Shown here: positions 45,261 through 53,578 of the stretch, piece after piece
How positions within the stretch are numbered: the first letter of the stretch is position 1
Layout: each line of letters starts with the position of its first letter
From: an uncultured Haliea sp.
GTDB taxonomy: Bacteria > Pseudomonadota > Gammaproteobacteria > Pseudomonadales > Halieaceae
Length of the DNA: 64,000 nt
NCBI GenBank assembly: GCA_913061145.1
Contig: CAJXUQ010000011.1
Span: forward strand, 50,032-114,031
Direction of reading: 5' to 3'
Program-made: the position numbers and the translations under genes
Notes under the pieces: model-generated
Databases searched by the model: none
Seen by the model: only the letters and a program-made list of their open reading frames with translations
Told to the model about the DNA's origin: nothing

Positions 45261-47029
45261 CTGCCTGCCTCCCCGGTCGCCTTGCCACCGTAGTGCCGCT
45301 CGCCCGGCGCCGAGCGGGTGATGACCACGTCCTGCCAGCTGACCTCGGCCGCGCCTCCCTGCTGTTGCCTGGCCAGGCTGTGCTTGAGGAAAAGCGCATC
45401 GTTGCGCGCCGGGAAATCCTCCGGACGCTGGTGGCTGCCGCGGGACTCCTGCCGCGCCAGCGCGGCGTGGCTCATCGCTTCGGCGACGTCGAGCAGAAAG
45501 CCCAGCTCGATCGCCTGCAGCCATTCCGTGTTGAAGGCGCGGCTGCCATCCTTTAGGCCCAGCTGCTGATAGCGCGCCTTGAGCTCGGCAATCTTCTCGA
45601 CGGTCGCGGACATCTGTGCCGGCACGCGGAAAATGCCGATGCCCCCCTCCATGGCGCAGGCCATTTCATCGCGCAGGGCGGCGAGGCGTTCCGGGCCGTT
45701 TGCCGTACGCAACGCTTCCCGCCCGGCGGCCTGTGCCTCAGCCTGTGGCCGTAGACGTTGCGGGTCCACCGCCAACCCCTGTGCTGCGCGCTCTGCCGCC
45801 TGCTCCCCCGCCAGACGGCCAAAAACGCTCAGTTCTGCCAGCGAATTGGAGCCCAGCCGGTTGGCGCCGTGCAGCCCCACGCTGGCGCACTCGCCCACCG
45901 CATACAGCCCCGGCAGACAGGTGGCAGTGTGGCGGTCGGTCTGAATGCCGCCCATGGTGTAGTGGGCTGTAGGACGCACGGGAATGGGTTCGTGCACGGC
46001 GTCCACGTTGACATAGGTGCGCGCCAGGTCGCGGATGAAGGGCAGGCGCTCCTGGATGTGCTGTTCACCGAGGTGCCGCAAGTCGAGGTACACCGCCGCG
46101 CCCCGCTCCGTGGCCACTGTGCGGCCCGCCTGCTCTTCGTGCCAGAACGCCTGGCTGAGGCGGTCGCGGGGGCCCAGCTCCATCTGCTTGTTCTGCGGCT
46201 GGCCCAGCGGCGTTTCCGGGCCCAGGCCGTAGTCCTGCAGGTAGCGGTAGCCCTCGCGGTTGGTGAGTACACCACCTTCGCCGCGTGCTGCCTCGGTTAT
46301 CAGGATCCCCGAGCCGGGCAGGCCGGTGGGATGGTACTGCACGAACTCCATGTCGCGCAGGGGGACGCCCTGCCGGTAGGCCAGCGCCATACCGTCACCG
46401 GTGACGATGCCGCCGTTGGTGTTATAGCGATACACGCGGGCAGCACCGCCGGTAGCGAGAATAACAGCGGATGCCGCAATCAGGGTCTGCTCTCCGCTGC
46501 GCATGTCGATGGCGAGCAGACCCGCGCAGTGGCCATCCTCCACCAGCAGGTCGGTGCAGAAGTACTCGTCACAGCGACGAATTCCGGGGTACTTGAGCGA
46601 TGTCTGGAACAGCGTGTGCAGAATATGGAAGCCGGTCTTGTCGGCGGCGAACCAGGTGCGCTCTATCTGCATGCCGCCGAAGGCGCGCACGTTGATGCTG
46701 CCGTCCGGTTTGCGGCTCCAGGGGCAGCCCCAGTGCTCCAGCCGCAGGTTTTCTTCCGTGGCGTGGCGCACAAAATAGTTCACCACGTCCTGGTCGCAGA
46801 GCCAGTCACCCCCGGCCACGGTGTCGTCGAAGTGGGCGTCGACGCTGTCGTGCGCCTGGATGACGCCGGCACAGCCGCCCTCTGCCGCGACCGTGTGGCT
46901 GCGCATCGGGTACACCTTGGACAGCAGCAGGATGTCGAGGCCGGGGTTGCTCTCGGCCGCGGCGATGGCCGCGCGCAGGCCGGCTCCGCCGCCTCCCACG
47001 ATCACGATGTCTGCCTGCTGCTGGTTCAT
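45257..47029 (-). CDS. frdA: fumarate reductase flavoprotein subunit
   Basis: Catalytic subunit reducing fumarate to succinate; 590 residues from ATG 47029. The FAD loop is [16 protein letters not shown], with His45 in [10 protein letters not shown] as the covalent flavin attachment residue at the FrdA position. The active-site Arg region is TARGEGG-like [10 protein letters not shown], and [26 protein letters not shown] is typical of FrdA. The open frame extends to 47194 but has no family similarity there. It leads frdABCD. Fumarate reductase suggests the organism can respire fumarate under oxygen limitation, or run it in reverse. Confidence 0.95.
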   Translation of the reverse strand: MNQQQADIVIVGGGGAGLRAAIAAAESNPGLDILLLSKVYPMRSHTVAAEGGCAGVIQAHDSVDAHFDDTVAGGDWLCDQDVVNYFVRHATEENLRLEHWGCPWSRKPDGSINVRAFGGMQIERTWFAADKTGFHILHTLFQTSLKYPGIRRCDEYFCTDLLVEDGHCAGLLAIDMRSGEQTLIAASAVILATGGAARVYRYNTNGGIVTGDGMALAYRQGVPLRDMEFVQYHPTGLPGSGILITEAARGEGGVLTNREGYRYLQDYGLGPETPLGQPQNKQMELGPRDRLSQAFWHEEQAGRTVATERGAAVYLDLRHLGEQHIQERLPFIRDLARTYVNVDAVHEPIPVRPTAHYTMGGIQTDRHTATCLPGLYAVGECASVGLHGANRLGSNSLAELSVFGRLAGEQAAERAAQGLAVDPQRLRPQAEAQAAGREALRTANGPERLAALRDEMACAMEGGIGIFRVPAQMSATVEKIAELKARYQQLGLKDGSRAFNTEWLQAIELGFLLDVAEAMSHAALARQESRGSHQRPEDFPARNDALFLKHSLARQQQGGAAEVSWQDVVITRSAPGERHYGGKATGEAGR

Positions 47030-47135
47030 CGCATTCCGGCTCCCATACCCGCAGCGCGCTCCTGCGCCTGCGTGCCCCTGCATTCTCCCCGCTCGCCCTG
47101 CGCGATGCAATGCACTGCGGCCACCGCGCAGCAGG

Positions 47136-48920
47136 TTACTCTGTGGGCGGCAGCAGCGGCCAGCCGAGCAACAGTACCCCCAGGGTGACGGCACCGATAA
47201 ACAGGTTCATTGGCACACCCACTCGGAGAAAATCTGTAAACCGGTAGCCGCCCGGACCGTAGACCATCAGGTTGGTCTGGTAGCCCAGCGGCGTGGCAAA
47301 ACTGGCCGAGGCAGCCATCATGATGGCCAGTACGAAGGGCACCGGGTCCAGGCCGCTGTTGGCGGCTACGCTGAGCGCAATGGGTAACATGAGAATGGCC
47401 GCCGCGTTGTTGGTGATGACTTCTGTCAGCAACGACACAGTGAAGTAGGTGAGCACCAGTAGCAGCCAGGGTCTGTCAGCCCCCAGGCTGATCAGGCCCT
47501 GCGCCAGGAACAGCGCGGCGCCGGACTGCTCCAGTGCTGCGCCCAGCGCGAACGATGCGCCGATGGTGAGCAACACCGTGAGATCCAGACTGCGCTCTGC
47601 CTGTTCCAGCGAGCAGCAGCCCGCCAGCAGCATGAGCAGCGCGCCGATCAAAGCGGCATTCAGCATGCTCAACAGGCCCGTGCCAGCCGCCAGCACAACG
47701 CCCAGGAGAATGCACCACGCCAGATACAGGCGATCATGCCGCGGTGGTTCGGTGGCGAGGTCGTTGACCAGCAGAAAGTCGCGGCTGTGGCGTTGTCGGG
47801 TGACAAAGTCTGGGCCCGCTTCCAGCAGCAGAGTGTCGCCTGCTGCCAGTTCCGTGCTGCCGAGGTTGCCGCGCACCCGTTCCCCGTTGCGGGCGACTGC
47901 CAGCACAGCTGCGCCGTAGCGGTCGCGAAACTGTGCGTCACGTATGGCCTGGCCCACCGCGGCGCAGTGTGGCGACACGACCACCTCCACCAGGCGCCGC
48001 TCGGCCCGGTCCCTGGATGGTGCGGCCTCGGCGGTGACCTGCGTAGAGGGCACCACTCCGTTGATGCGCAGCAGGTCTGCAATCGCATCGGTATCGCCTG
48101 CGAACACCAGTCGGTCGCCGCCGTATAATGTCTCATCAGGGCCGACGGGCGAAATGACCTGCTCTTCGCGTTCGATCTCCACCAGGTACACGCGCACCAG
48201 ATGCCGCAGGCCGGCCTGCTCCACGGTTTTGCCGATCAGTGGGCCGCCCGGGGCCACCGCGACCTCCAGTGTGAACTCGCGCAGGTTGGCGAAGGGCGCG
48301 TTGTCCCGCTGTTCCGGCAGCCAGCGGGCAAAGAACAGCCACATGAAGGCGGCACCTGCCAGGGCCACCGGCAGCCCCACCGCGGTGATGGCGAACAGGG
48401 AGAACCCTTCAGCGCCGGTCAGGCTGCGATACTGGCCGTTCACCACGAGGTTGGTGCTGGTGCCCACCAGTGTCAGCGTGCCACCGAGAATCGCGGCGTA
48501 GCTGAGCGGAATCATCAGCTTGGAGGGCGCGACATTGATGCGTCGCGCCCAGCTGTTCACGGCCGGAATCATGGTGGCCACGATGGGCGTGTTGTTGAGA
48601 AAGGCACTGAGCAGCGCCACCGGCGCAAACAGGCGCAGCATGGCGCCGCGCGCGGTGGTGGGCCGGCCCAGCAGGCGCTGCACAATCAGCTCTGCACCGC
48701 CGGAAGCCTGAATGCCACCCGCGACAACGAACATCGCGGCCACGGTGGCCAACCCTTCGTTGGCAAACCCCGCCAGGGCCTGCCCCGCACTGAGTACGCC
48801 GGTTGTCACCAGCACGGTGAGCGCGCCCAGCATGACAACATGGGGGCGCAGTCGCGTGGCAATCAGCAGGGCGAGCACCACCCCCACCAAACCCAGTGAA
48901 AGCCAGCCCTGCCATACCAT
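47136..48920 (-). CDS. SLC13/DASS-type permease with central TrkA-C domains
   Basis: A 594-residue polytopic transporter. Two membrane halves, each with about five to six helices, flank a soluble segment of about 205-375. Each half carries an NTxI signature-like element: LNNTPIVATMIPAV (about 105-120) and ITNNAAAILMLPIA near 515. The soluble part contains two RCK_C/TrkA-C repeats (GKTVEQAGLRHLVRVYLVEIEREEQ, LAAGDTLLLEAG). This is the SLC13 citrate/dicarboxylate or sulfate family layout. Substrate uncertain; proximity to frdABCD makes a C4-dicarboxylate possible, but 106 bases and its own start separate the genes. Confidence 0.83.
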   Translation of the reverse strand: MVWQGWLSLGLVGVVLALLIATRLRPHVVMLGALTVLVTTGVLSAGQALAGFANEGLATVAAMFVVAGGIQASGGAELIVQRLLGRPTTARGAMLRLFAPVALLSAFLNNTPIVATMIPAVNSWARRINVAPSKLMIPLSYAAILGGTLTLVGTSTNLVVNGQYRSLTGAEGFSLFAITAVGLPVALAGAAFMWLFFARWLPEQRDNAPFANLREFTLEVAVAPGGPLIGKTVEQAGLRHLVRVYLVEIEREEQVISPVGPDETLYGGDRLVFAGDTDAIADLLRINGVVPSTQVTAEAAPSRDRAERRLVEVVVSPHCAAVGQAIRDAQFRDRYGAAVLAVARNGERVRGNLGSTELAAGDTLLLEAGPDFVTRQRHSRDFLLVNDLATEPPRHDRLYLAWCILLGVVLAAGTGLLSMLNAALIGALLMLLAGCCSLEQAERSLDLTVLLTIGASFALGAALEQSGAALFLAQGLISLGADRPWLLLVLTYFTVSLLTEVITNNAAAILMLPIALSVAANSGLDPVPFVLAIMMAASASFATPLGYQTNLMVYGPGGYRFTDFLRVGVPMNLFIGAVTLGVLLLGWPLLPPTE

Positions 48921-49090
48921 GATGTTGTCTCCGAAGAAGTTTGCAGATAGTAGTCGCCTCTGCGCGGGCGGGAAAGAAACGCTTGGCGATTGTGTTAGCA
49001 GAATTTGTTATAAAGCTGTTTGTAAGTAAGCGGTCTTTGCACGATGACCGCAGGTCACGTGACCTGTCTACCAGAAGCCGGGAGGTGAAC

Positions 49091-49360
49091 GTGCAGCAAC
49101 AACCCCAGGAACAACTCGAGGCGTTAAACAGGCAACTGCGCAAAGTGCAGATCATTGAGGCTCCCGGCACCCTTCTCTTCGGGCTGGGGCTGTATGGGAA
49201 GTTCGCGGCGAAAGGAGCAGCTTTTCACCCCCTGCTCAATGAACCGGGTGTCGTCAACCTGCTCCTTGGGGCGGGCGGGGCCGTCATGGTCTGGGGTGCT
49301 TACAGGCTCGTCAGTATTCTCAGTGAGATGCAGCGGCTGAAAAAACGGCACAGCCTGTGA
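49091..49360 (+). CDS. small two-helix membrane protein
   Basis: An 89-residue protein that I do not recognise. An N-terminal amphipathic Gln/Glu-rich helix (QQQPQEQLEALNRQLRKVQ) leads to two hydrophobic segments, APGTLLFGLGLYGKFAA and VVNLLLGAGGAVMVWGAYRLV, and a basic end. GGGAGGTGAAC precedes GTG 49091, which decides the start over the longer open frame from 48941. It is first of two small membrane-protein genes in a row, ahead of a pseudouridine synthase gene. Function unknown. Confidence 0.68.
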   Translation: MQQQPQEQLEALNRQLRKVQIIEAPGTLLFGLGLYGKFAAKGAAFHPLLNEPGVVNLLLGAGGAVMVWGAYRLVSILSEMQRLKKRHSL

Positions 49361-49441
49361 TAGCGTCATTGGCTGCGCACAGGAAGACAGCGGCCGGCTG
49401 GGCGCGATGATGCGGCTACAGGCTTTTGGCAGGAGAACGTG

Positions 49442-49786
49442 ATGACAGCTTTGAGAGTGTTGCTGGTTGCAGTGTTTATCGTTTTGACGGCGTATACCGG
49501 AATCGTGATAGGCGAGCATGGCTTCGGCCTGCTCAGCGTCTTCTTCGGTGATATGGCCCGCATGGGCTGGGCCGGGCAGTTCAATCTGGATTTCATGTTC
49601 ATGCTTACGCTGGTGGCGCTGTGGGTGTCCTGGCGCCACGGTTTCTCCGTCGCGGGGTTGTGCCTGGGTGTTGCCGCGTTTTTTGGAGGCGCCCTGTTCC
49701 TCAGCCTATATTTGCTCATCCAGAGTTTCAGGGTAAACGGGCAGCTCAGCGCACTGCTCGTGGGCCCCGGCAGAACTCGACCGTAG
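49442..49786 (+). CDS. small three-helix membrane protein
   Basis: A 114-residue protein with three hydrophobic segments: LRVLLVAVFIVLTAYTGIV, FNLDFMFMLTLVALWVSW and VAGLCLGVAAFFGGALFLSLYLLI. The short loop GEHGFGLLSVFFGDMARMGWAGQ precedes the second. I recognise a general resemblance to the small uncharacterised membrane proteins of marine gammaproteobacteria but no named family. AGGAGAACGTG precedes the ATG at 49442. It lies 35 bases before rsuA on the same strand and may be co-transcribed. Confidence 0.68.
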   Translation: MTALRVLLVAVFIVLTAYTGIVIGEHGFGLLSVFFGDMARMGWAGQFNLDFMFMLTLVALWVSWRHGFSVAGLCLGVAAFFGGALFLSLYLLIQSFRVNGQLSALLVGPGRTRP

Positions 49787-49821
49787 TCCGAACCGAAGGG
49801 CGTCGGTAGCACCGATCCAGC

Positions 49822-50532
49822 ATGAAGCGCTCAACCACCCGGCTTGACCGGTTCATATCCCAGAACAGCGGTTTTTCCATGGGGGAGGTGCGCCTGCTGA
49901 TTGCGCAGCGCAAAATCCTGCTGGACGGCATCCCTGCGCACTGCATCCGACAGCCGGTTACCCGGTTCACCCGGGTTGTGCTGGACGGAATCGTCCTGAA
50001 CGACGCGCAGCCGGTATACCTTGCGCTGCACAAGCCTGCTGGTGTGGTCAGCGCTACGAAGGACGGTAAGCACCCCACGGTGCTGGATCTCGTCCGCCAC
50101 CCCAGGAAACATGAGCTGCACCTTGCAGGGCGTCTGGACTTCAATACGACAGGGCTGGTTCTGTTGACGAACGACGGTGCCTGGTCGCGCAGGCTGAGTG
50201 CACCGGAAACGAAACTGCCGAAAGTCTACGAAGTCAGTGTTGCCAGGCCCCTGAGCGAGGAGTATGTGGCGGCGTTTCGGGCCGGTATTTACTTCGCGTA
50301 TGAGGGAATGACTACACTGCCCGCGCAACTGGAAATACGCTCTGCCCGGACCTGCAGGCTGTCGCTGGTTGAGGGCAAGTACCATCAGGTGAAACGCATG
50401 TTCGGCCATTTTGGTAACAAGGTCATGTCGTTACACCGTGTGTCGATAGGGCCTGTGAGGCTGGGCGAGTTGCAAGCCGGTACCACGAGGCCGCTCACCC
50501 GAAGTGAGCTTGCGCAGGTGGCGCAGCGGTGA
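49822..50532 (+). CDS. RsuA/RluB/E/F-family rRNA pseudouridine synthase
   Basis: Converts a uridine of rRNA to pseudouridine. The 236-residue protein has an N-terminal S4 RNA-binding domain (STTRLDRFISQNSGFSMGEVRLLIAQRKILLDG), then the catalytic core with Asp106 in GRLDFNTTGLVLLTNDG, and KVYEVSVARPLSEE and VEGKYHQVKRMFGHFGNKV. The layout fits RsuA (16S U516) or RluE/F; I do not assign which. The ATG is at 49822. Distances suggest an operon with the small membrane protein upstream. Confidence 0.9.
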   Translation: MKRSTTRLDRFISQNSGFSMGEVRLLIAQRKILLDGIPAHCIRQPVTRFTRVVLDGIVLNDAQPVYLALHKPAGVVSATKDGKHPTVLDLVRHPRKHELHLAGRLDFNTTGLVLLTNDGAWSRRLSAPETKLPKVYEVSVARPLSEEYVAAFRAGIYFAYEGMTTLPAQLEIRSARTCRLSLVEGKYHQVKRMFGHFGNKVMSLHRVSIGPVRLGELQAGTTRPLTRSELAQVAQR

Positions 50533-50583
50533 CTTACACTGATGCAACCGGCGTTGAGTCGCGAACAGTTTGCGGAGGATATA

Positions 50584-50808
50584 ATGCTTACCCGTTTCTG
50601 TGAGGACAGTTGCCCCTTTTGCGGCGGCACGAATGCCTGCGGCGTGAACAGCACGCAGCCCTGCTGGTGTGCTGCGGCCAGTATCCCGAGGGCTCTGGTG
50701 GACCTGGTGCCGGGTGCAGCAAAGGGGCGAGTCTGTATCTGCCAGGCCTGCGTGTTGCTTTACAACCAGGACCCGCCTGCCTTCGAGGCCCGTTACGCGC
50801 CGAAGTGA
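50584..50808 (+). CDS. cysteine-rich CWC family protein
   Basis: A 74-residue Cys-rich protein, probably zinc-binding. It has CEDSCPFCGGTNACG, then CWC in QPCWCAAASIPRALVDLVP, and CICQAC, the pattern of the CWC family, which is often coded next to rsuA-type pseudouridine synthases. GGAGG (50574-50578) lies 5 bases before ATG 50584, so I prefer it to ATG 50542, which gives 88 residues. It follows the synthase gene after 51 bases. Function is unknown; a role with the RNA-modifying enzyme is only inferred. Confidence 0.83.
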   Translation: MLTRFCEDSCPFCGGTNACGVNSTQPCWCAAASIPRALVDLVPGAAKGRVCICQACVLLYNQDPPAFEARYAPK

Positions 50809-50870
50809 TATCCAGACCTCGCGCGGTGGCGCAGCTCCAGGGTTGGTATTTGCTTCTCTGGCCTTGCCCG

Positions 50871-51686
50871 CTAGGGGGATAGAACGCTGAACAGGATCAG
50901 GCCTGAGCCAGCTGCCAACAGCAGTACGCTGTAGATCGAAGCGGTGAGGCAGAATTTCAGCAGCGTCTTGCCCCAGCGTTGTTGGTAGAAGCGCTTCTGG
51001 CTCAGCAGCAGATAGGTTGGAATCCAGCACATAATCAGCGTGTCCAGCCAGGACAGGGCGGCCGCCAGCCAGTGTGTGCCCAGCATCCGCTCCACTGCAG
51101 TCACTCCCAGGTAAAATGCGAGCATCTGCAGAATGAAACTGTGGTTGTGCAGCGCCAGAATCAGGTGTTCCGTGTAGTAGCGGTGCGAGCGCAGGTAGAG
51201 CAGTTTCAGTATCAGTGCAAAGGTGGGCAGCAGAACAAACATCATCTGGGGGGCGAGGCGGAAAAACCGCGTGACCACTGGCTGCGGGTTGTCCAACAGG
51301 TTTTGCAGCTGTTCATTCACTTCCAGCGCCGGTGCATCGGGCGCCCTCTCGATGGTTACGACATCGGAAGGGGTGAGATGCGAAAACAGCAGGAAGGCAA
51401 TGATGGATGTGAACAGGTAAAGACGAAGCGGCGGTACGTAGGGTACCCGGTGGCCGGACACGTAGCGCTGGCTGAGGAAGCCCGGGCGAAACCACAGGGG
51501 GAACAGTGTTCGCCAGACCCGGGTATCCCAGTTACTGAATTCACCAAAGAACTCCGTGATGACGCCGCTGACATTGCGGATATAGCTCTTCTTTTCCTGG
51601 CCACATTCATGGCAAAAAGCACCGTGCAGGGCACTGTGGCAGTTGTCACAATATAGTTGTGGCGGTGTATCCATGCCGACTCGCAT
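50871..51686 (-). CDS. DUF3667 domain membrane protein
   Basis: A 271-residue membrane protein. Two Cys-x2-Cys pairs near the N-terminus (CDNCHSALHGAFCHECGQ) form a small zinc-ribbon, followed by the DUF3667 signature RVWRTLFPLWFRPGFLSQRYVSGHRVPYVPPLRLYLF. At least five hydrophobic segments follow: SIIAFLLFSHL, MMFVLLPTFALILKLLYL, HSFILQMLAFYLGVTAVE, ALSWLDTLIMCWIPTYLLL and LTASIYSVLLLAAGSGLILF. Function unknown. ATG 51674 is an alternative start to 51686. It is divergent from the DUF167 gene, with 190 bases between. Confidence 0.8.
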   Translation of the reverse strand: MRVGMDTPPQLYCDNCHSALHGAFCHECGQEKKSYIRNVSGVITEFFGEFSNWDTRVWRTLFPLWFRPGFLSQRYVSGHRVPYVPPLRLYLFTSIIAFLLFSHLTPSDVVTIERAPDAPALEVNEQLQNLLDNPQPVVTRFFRLAPQMMFVLLPTFALILKLLYLRSHRYYTEHLILALHNHSFILQMLAFYLGVTAVERMLGTHWLAAALSWLDTLIMCWIPTYLLLSQKRFYQQRWGKTLLKFCLTASIYSVLLLAAGSGLILFSVLSP

Positions 51687-51808
51687 TTGCGTTTAGTCGT
51701 GGCCACTGAGTTTACCCTAAGCAGTCATCGGGGCAACCGACCTTATTCAGCGGAGGGTGGCTGTGTTGAGAGGGATTTAACCGTAAGAATATCCTGAGGC
51801 GCTTTCCG

Positions 51809-51814
51809 TATAAT
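51809..51814 (+). promoter_or_regulatory. candidate -10 element before the DUF167 gene
   Basis: A perfect TATAAT about 65 bases upstream of the DUF167 GTG, in an AT-rich spacer shared with the divergent DUF3667 gene. No convincing -35 at 16-18 bases. Confidence 0.4.
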
Positions 51815-51879
51815 GTGGGCTTGGTTGTGTTCTTCCGAAACGGGGTTCTTGCGCGATTACAAAACTCAATATAAAAGTA

Positions 51880-52131
51880 GTGCCAGGAGCATCCCGCTCG
51901 GAAATGTCAGGATGGCTCGGCGATATGCTTAAAATAAGAGTGTCGGCACCCCCGGAGAATGGGAAAGCGAATGCGGCTGTCGAGGCGCTATTAGCAAAAA
52001 AACTGGGCGTCCCTCGAAGCGCTGTCACTATAATTGCAGGCAAGGTTGCGCAAAGGAAGGTCGTCGAGATTCAAGGTCTGTCACTCAGTGAAGTGATGGG
52101 GAAGCTGAAGCTGGGTGATAAACGTGCATGA
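51880..52131 (+). CDS. DUF167 (YggU-like) protein
   Basis: A small cytoplasmic protein of the DUF167/YggU family, 83 residues from GTG 51880. The family core PGASRSEMSGWLGDMLKIRVSAPPENGKANAAVEALLAKKLGVPRSAVTI is present, with GKANAA and the C-terminal KVAQRKVVEI. In-frame codons just before the GTG read ITKLNIKV, which looks like the first family beta strand, but this stretch has only rare starts (ATT 51856, ATA). Either the GTG loses that strand or a rare start is used. Base composition is more AT-rich than the flanks. Confidence 0.78.
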   Translation: MPGASRSEMSGWLGDMLKIRVSAPPENGKANAAVEALLAKKLGVPRSAVTIIAGKVAQRKVVEIQGLSLSEVMGKLKLGDKRA

Positions 52132-52236
52132 CCGCCGCCGGCAGATGCATTCCGCAGGACCGGCTACTTGAGCTGTCTCGCGAGTACCGTCAAACCACAC
52201 ATAACGATTGACAGCCGGGCGAGAGGGAAATCTGCA

Positions 52237-52737
52237 ATGAAGGTGTCGCCAGTTCAGCAATTCATCAGATGGTTCGGCGGCTCGGAGTTCGGCCGTGTCT
52301 TTGATGTGTTCTGCGTCCGATGGTTCGCTTTCTCACCAATCATCTGGATCTTCACAAAAGATGACAAATCCGGCTATAACAATCCCTGCATCCTCACCTC
52401 GCTAGGCCGCAAATCGGGTTTGCCGCGCTCCACGGTGTTGCCGGCCTTTCCCACTGGCGATGGCAAGCTGCTGGTCGTGGGTTCGCGCGGTGGCACCAGC
52501 AGGGACCCCCACTGGGCGCATAATCTTCGCGCCACCCCTGATGCGGCAATGCGCTACAAACGCAAGAATTACAATGTGAAAACACGACTGTTGGAAGGCG
52601 CAGAGCGTGACGAGAAGTTTGCCCTGTGCTGCCGGCATGCACCTGTCTACAAGCAGTACCAGGAGTGGGCAAACCAGTATCCGCGCATTTTGCCCGTTTT
52701 TGAGATAGAGGGTGCGGCGGGGGAAACGTTTAGTTAG
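52237..52737 (+). CDS. Ddn-family (nitroreductase-type, F420-linked) protein
   Basis: A 166-residue protein of the deazaflavin-dependent nitroreductase superfamily (Ddn, PF04075). Recognisable are PCILTSLGRKSGLPRSTVLPAFP, LLVVGSRGGTSRDPHWAHNLRATPDAAMRYKRKNY and RYPRILPVFEIE. In mycobacteria members use F420H2; in proteobacteria many bind other flavins or have unknown cofactors. The ATG at 52237 follows GAGAGGGAAA. It stands alone, convergent with the racemase gene 53 bases downstream. No F420 synthesis gene is in the window. Confidence 0.8.
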   Translation: MKVSPVQQFIRWFGGSEFGRVFDVFCVRWFAFSPIIWIFTKDDKSGYNNPCILTSLGRKSGLPRSTVLPAFPTGDGKLLVVGSRGGTSRDPHWAHNLRATPDAAMRYKRKNYNVKTRLLEGAERDEKFALCCRHAPVYKQYQEWANQYPRILPVFEIEGAAGETFS

Positions 52738-52790
52738 TCCCCCACCACCTCGCGGATTCAATCAAGGCGTCGCGCAGTGTGCGACTGCGC

Positions 52791-53549
52791 CTAACTGTTA
52801 GCCACATCATAAAAACCCTGCAAGGAGTATCCGCGTAGGGCCTTGCGCCTCGGCTTATGGTAAATTCTACCGCTATGCGAGAGGCCTGTTTTTACTAGAG
52901 CGTCTGCGGCGTGAAGGGCCAGCGGTATTGGGTCTAACACCGGTACGGTATAGCCGGCCGCTTCAAGGCGAGTAGCTATGGCCTCTGCGCAACCGAAGAA
53001 ACCGGTGCAACCAAGAATGATTGCACCCGCTCTTGATTTGGTGATGCTGTGCAACGATGCCTCAAATAGTTGTTCAATGACGTCGTCGATGCGCTCTTCA
53101 ATATCCAGTACAGGTACATTGATGGCTCCGAACCCGGCGTAGTTGTCCATCAGGCCGTAGCGTGCCGCCAGTCCGTCGATCATCGGTTTCAGTTGATCGA
53201 GCACGGTGATGAAAGCGAATTTCTGCCCGAGCATACTGGCGTAATGCATGCAGGTTTGCGCCGGACCCAGAACAGGAATCGATACTACTTCCCGGCATGC
53301 CTCCAGGCCAGGATCACCCATGCAATCAATGATGATTGCGGATGCGCCCGCTTGCTCGGCCGCAATGGCCTCTTCGAGAATGCCAGGCACACTCAGTGCT
53401 TCATCTACCGCGCACTCGATGGACGCAGGGCCGTTCTTGATCAGGCTGTGCCGAACTTCAAGATCTGCACGCAAAAAAGGATCTACATCATCAAGGCTGC
53501 GTATGCCCTCGGTGATGATTGGGGTAATGATATGAACGATGGACTTCAT
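52791..53549 (-). CDS. hydantoin racemase family protein
   Basis: A 252-residue Asp/Glu/hydantoin racemase. Two catalytic cysteines occur in IIIDCMGDPG (Cys76) and ILGCTGF (Cys181), the spacing and numbering of the studied hydantoin racemases. The start SIVHIITPIITEG is typical. These enzymes interconvert D- and L-5-monosubstituted hydantoins, or malonate- and allantoin-like relatives. It is the last gene of the leftward four-gene operon, 29 bases after the TonB-dependent receptor; GAGGAGCACAG precedes the ATG. The role is probably to deliver the correct enantiomer to the HyuA-type enzyme. Confidence 0.88.
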   Translation of the reverse strand: MKSIVHIITPIITEGIRSLDDVDPFLRADLEVRHSLIKNGPASIECAVDEALSVPGILEEAIAAEQAGASAIIIDCMGDPGLEACREVVSIPVLGPAQTCMHYASMLGQKFAFITVLDQLKPMIDGLAARYGLMDNYAGFGAINVPVLDIEERIDDVIEQLFEASLHSITKSRAGAIILGCTGFFGCAEAIATRLEAAGYTVPVLDPIPLALHAADALVKTGLSHSGRIYHKPRRKALRGYSLQGFYDVANS

Positions 53550-53578
53550 ACTGTGCTCCTCATGGGCTGCCAGAATCC

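Noticed and set aside
43761..47029. Succinate dehydrogenase (sdhCDAB) as an alternative to fumarate reductase
   Set aside because: Gene order A-B-C-D, the FrdC start pattern, and FrdA sequence elements match fumarate reductase; the order in sdhCDAB is different.
52764..52791. Imperfect hairpin between the Ddn and racemase genes
   Set aside because: The stem has mismatches and a bulge and there is no T-run on either strand; not reported as a terminator.
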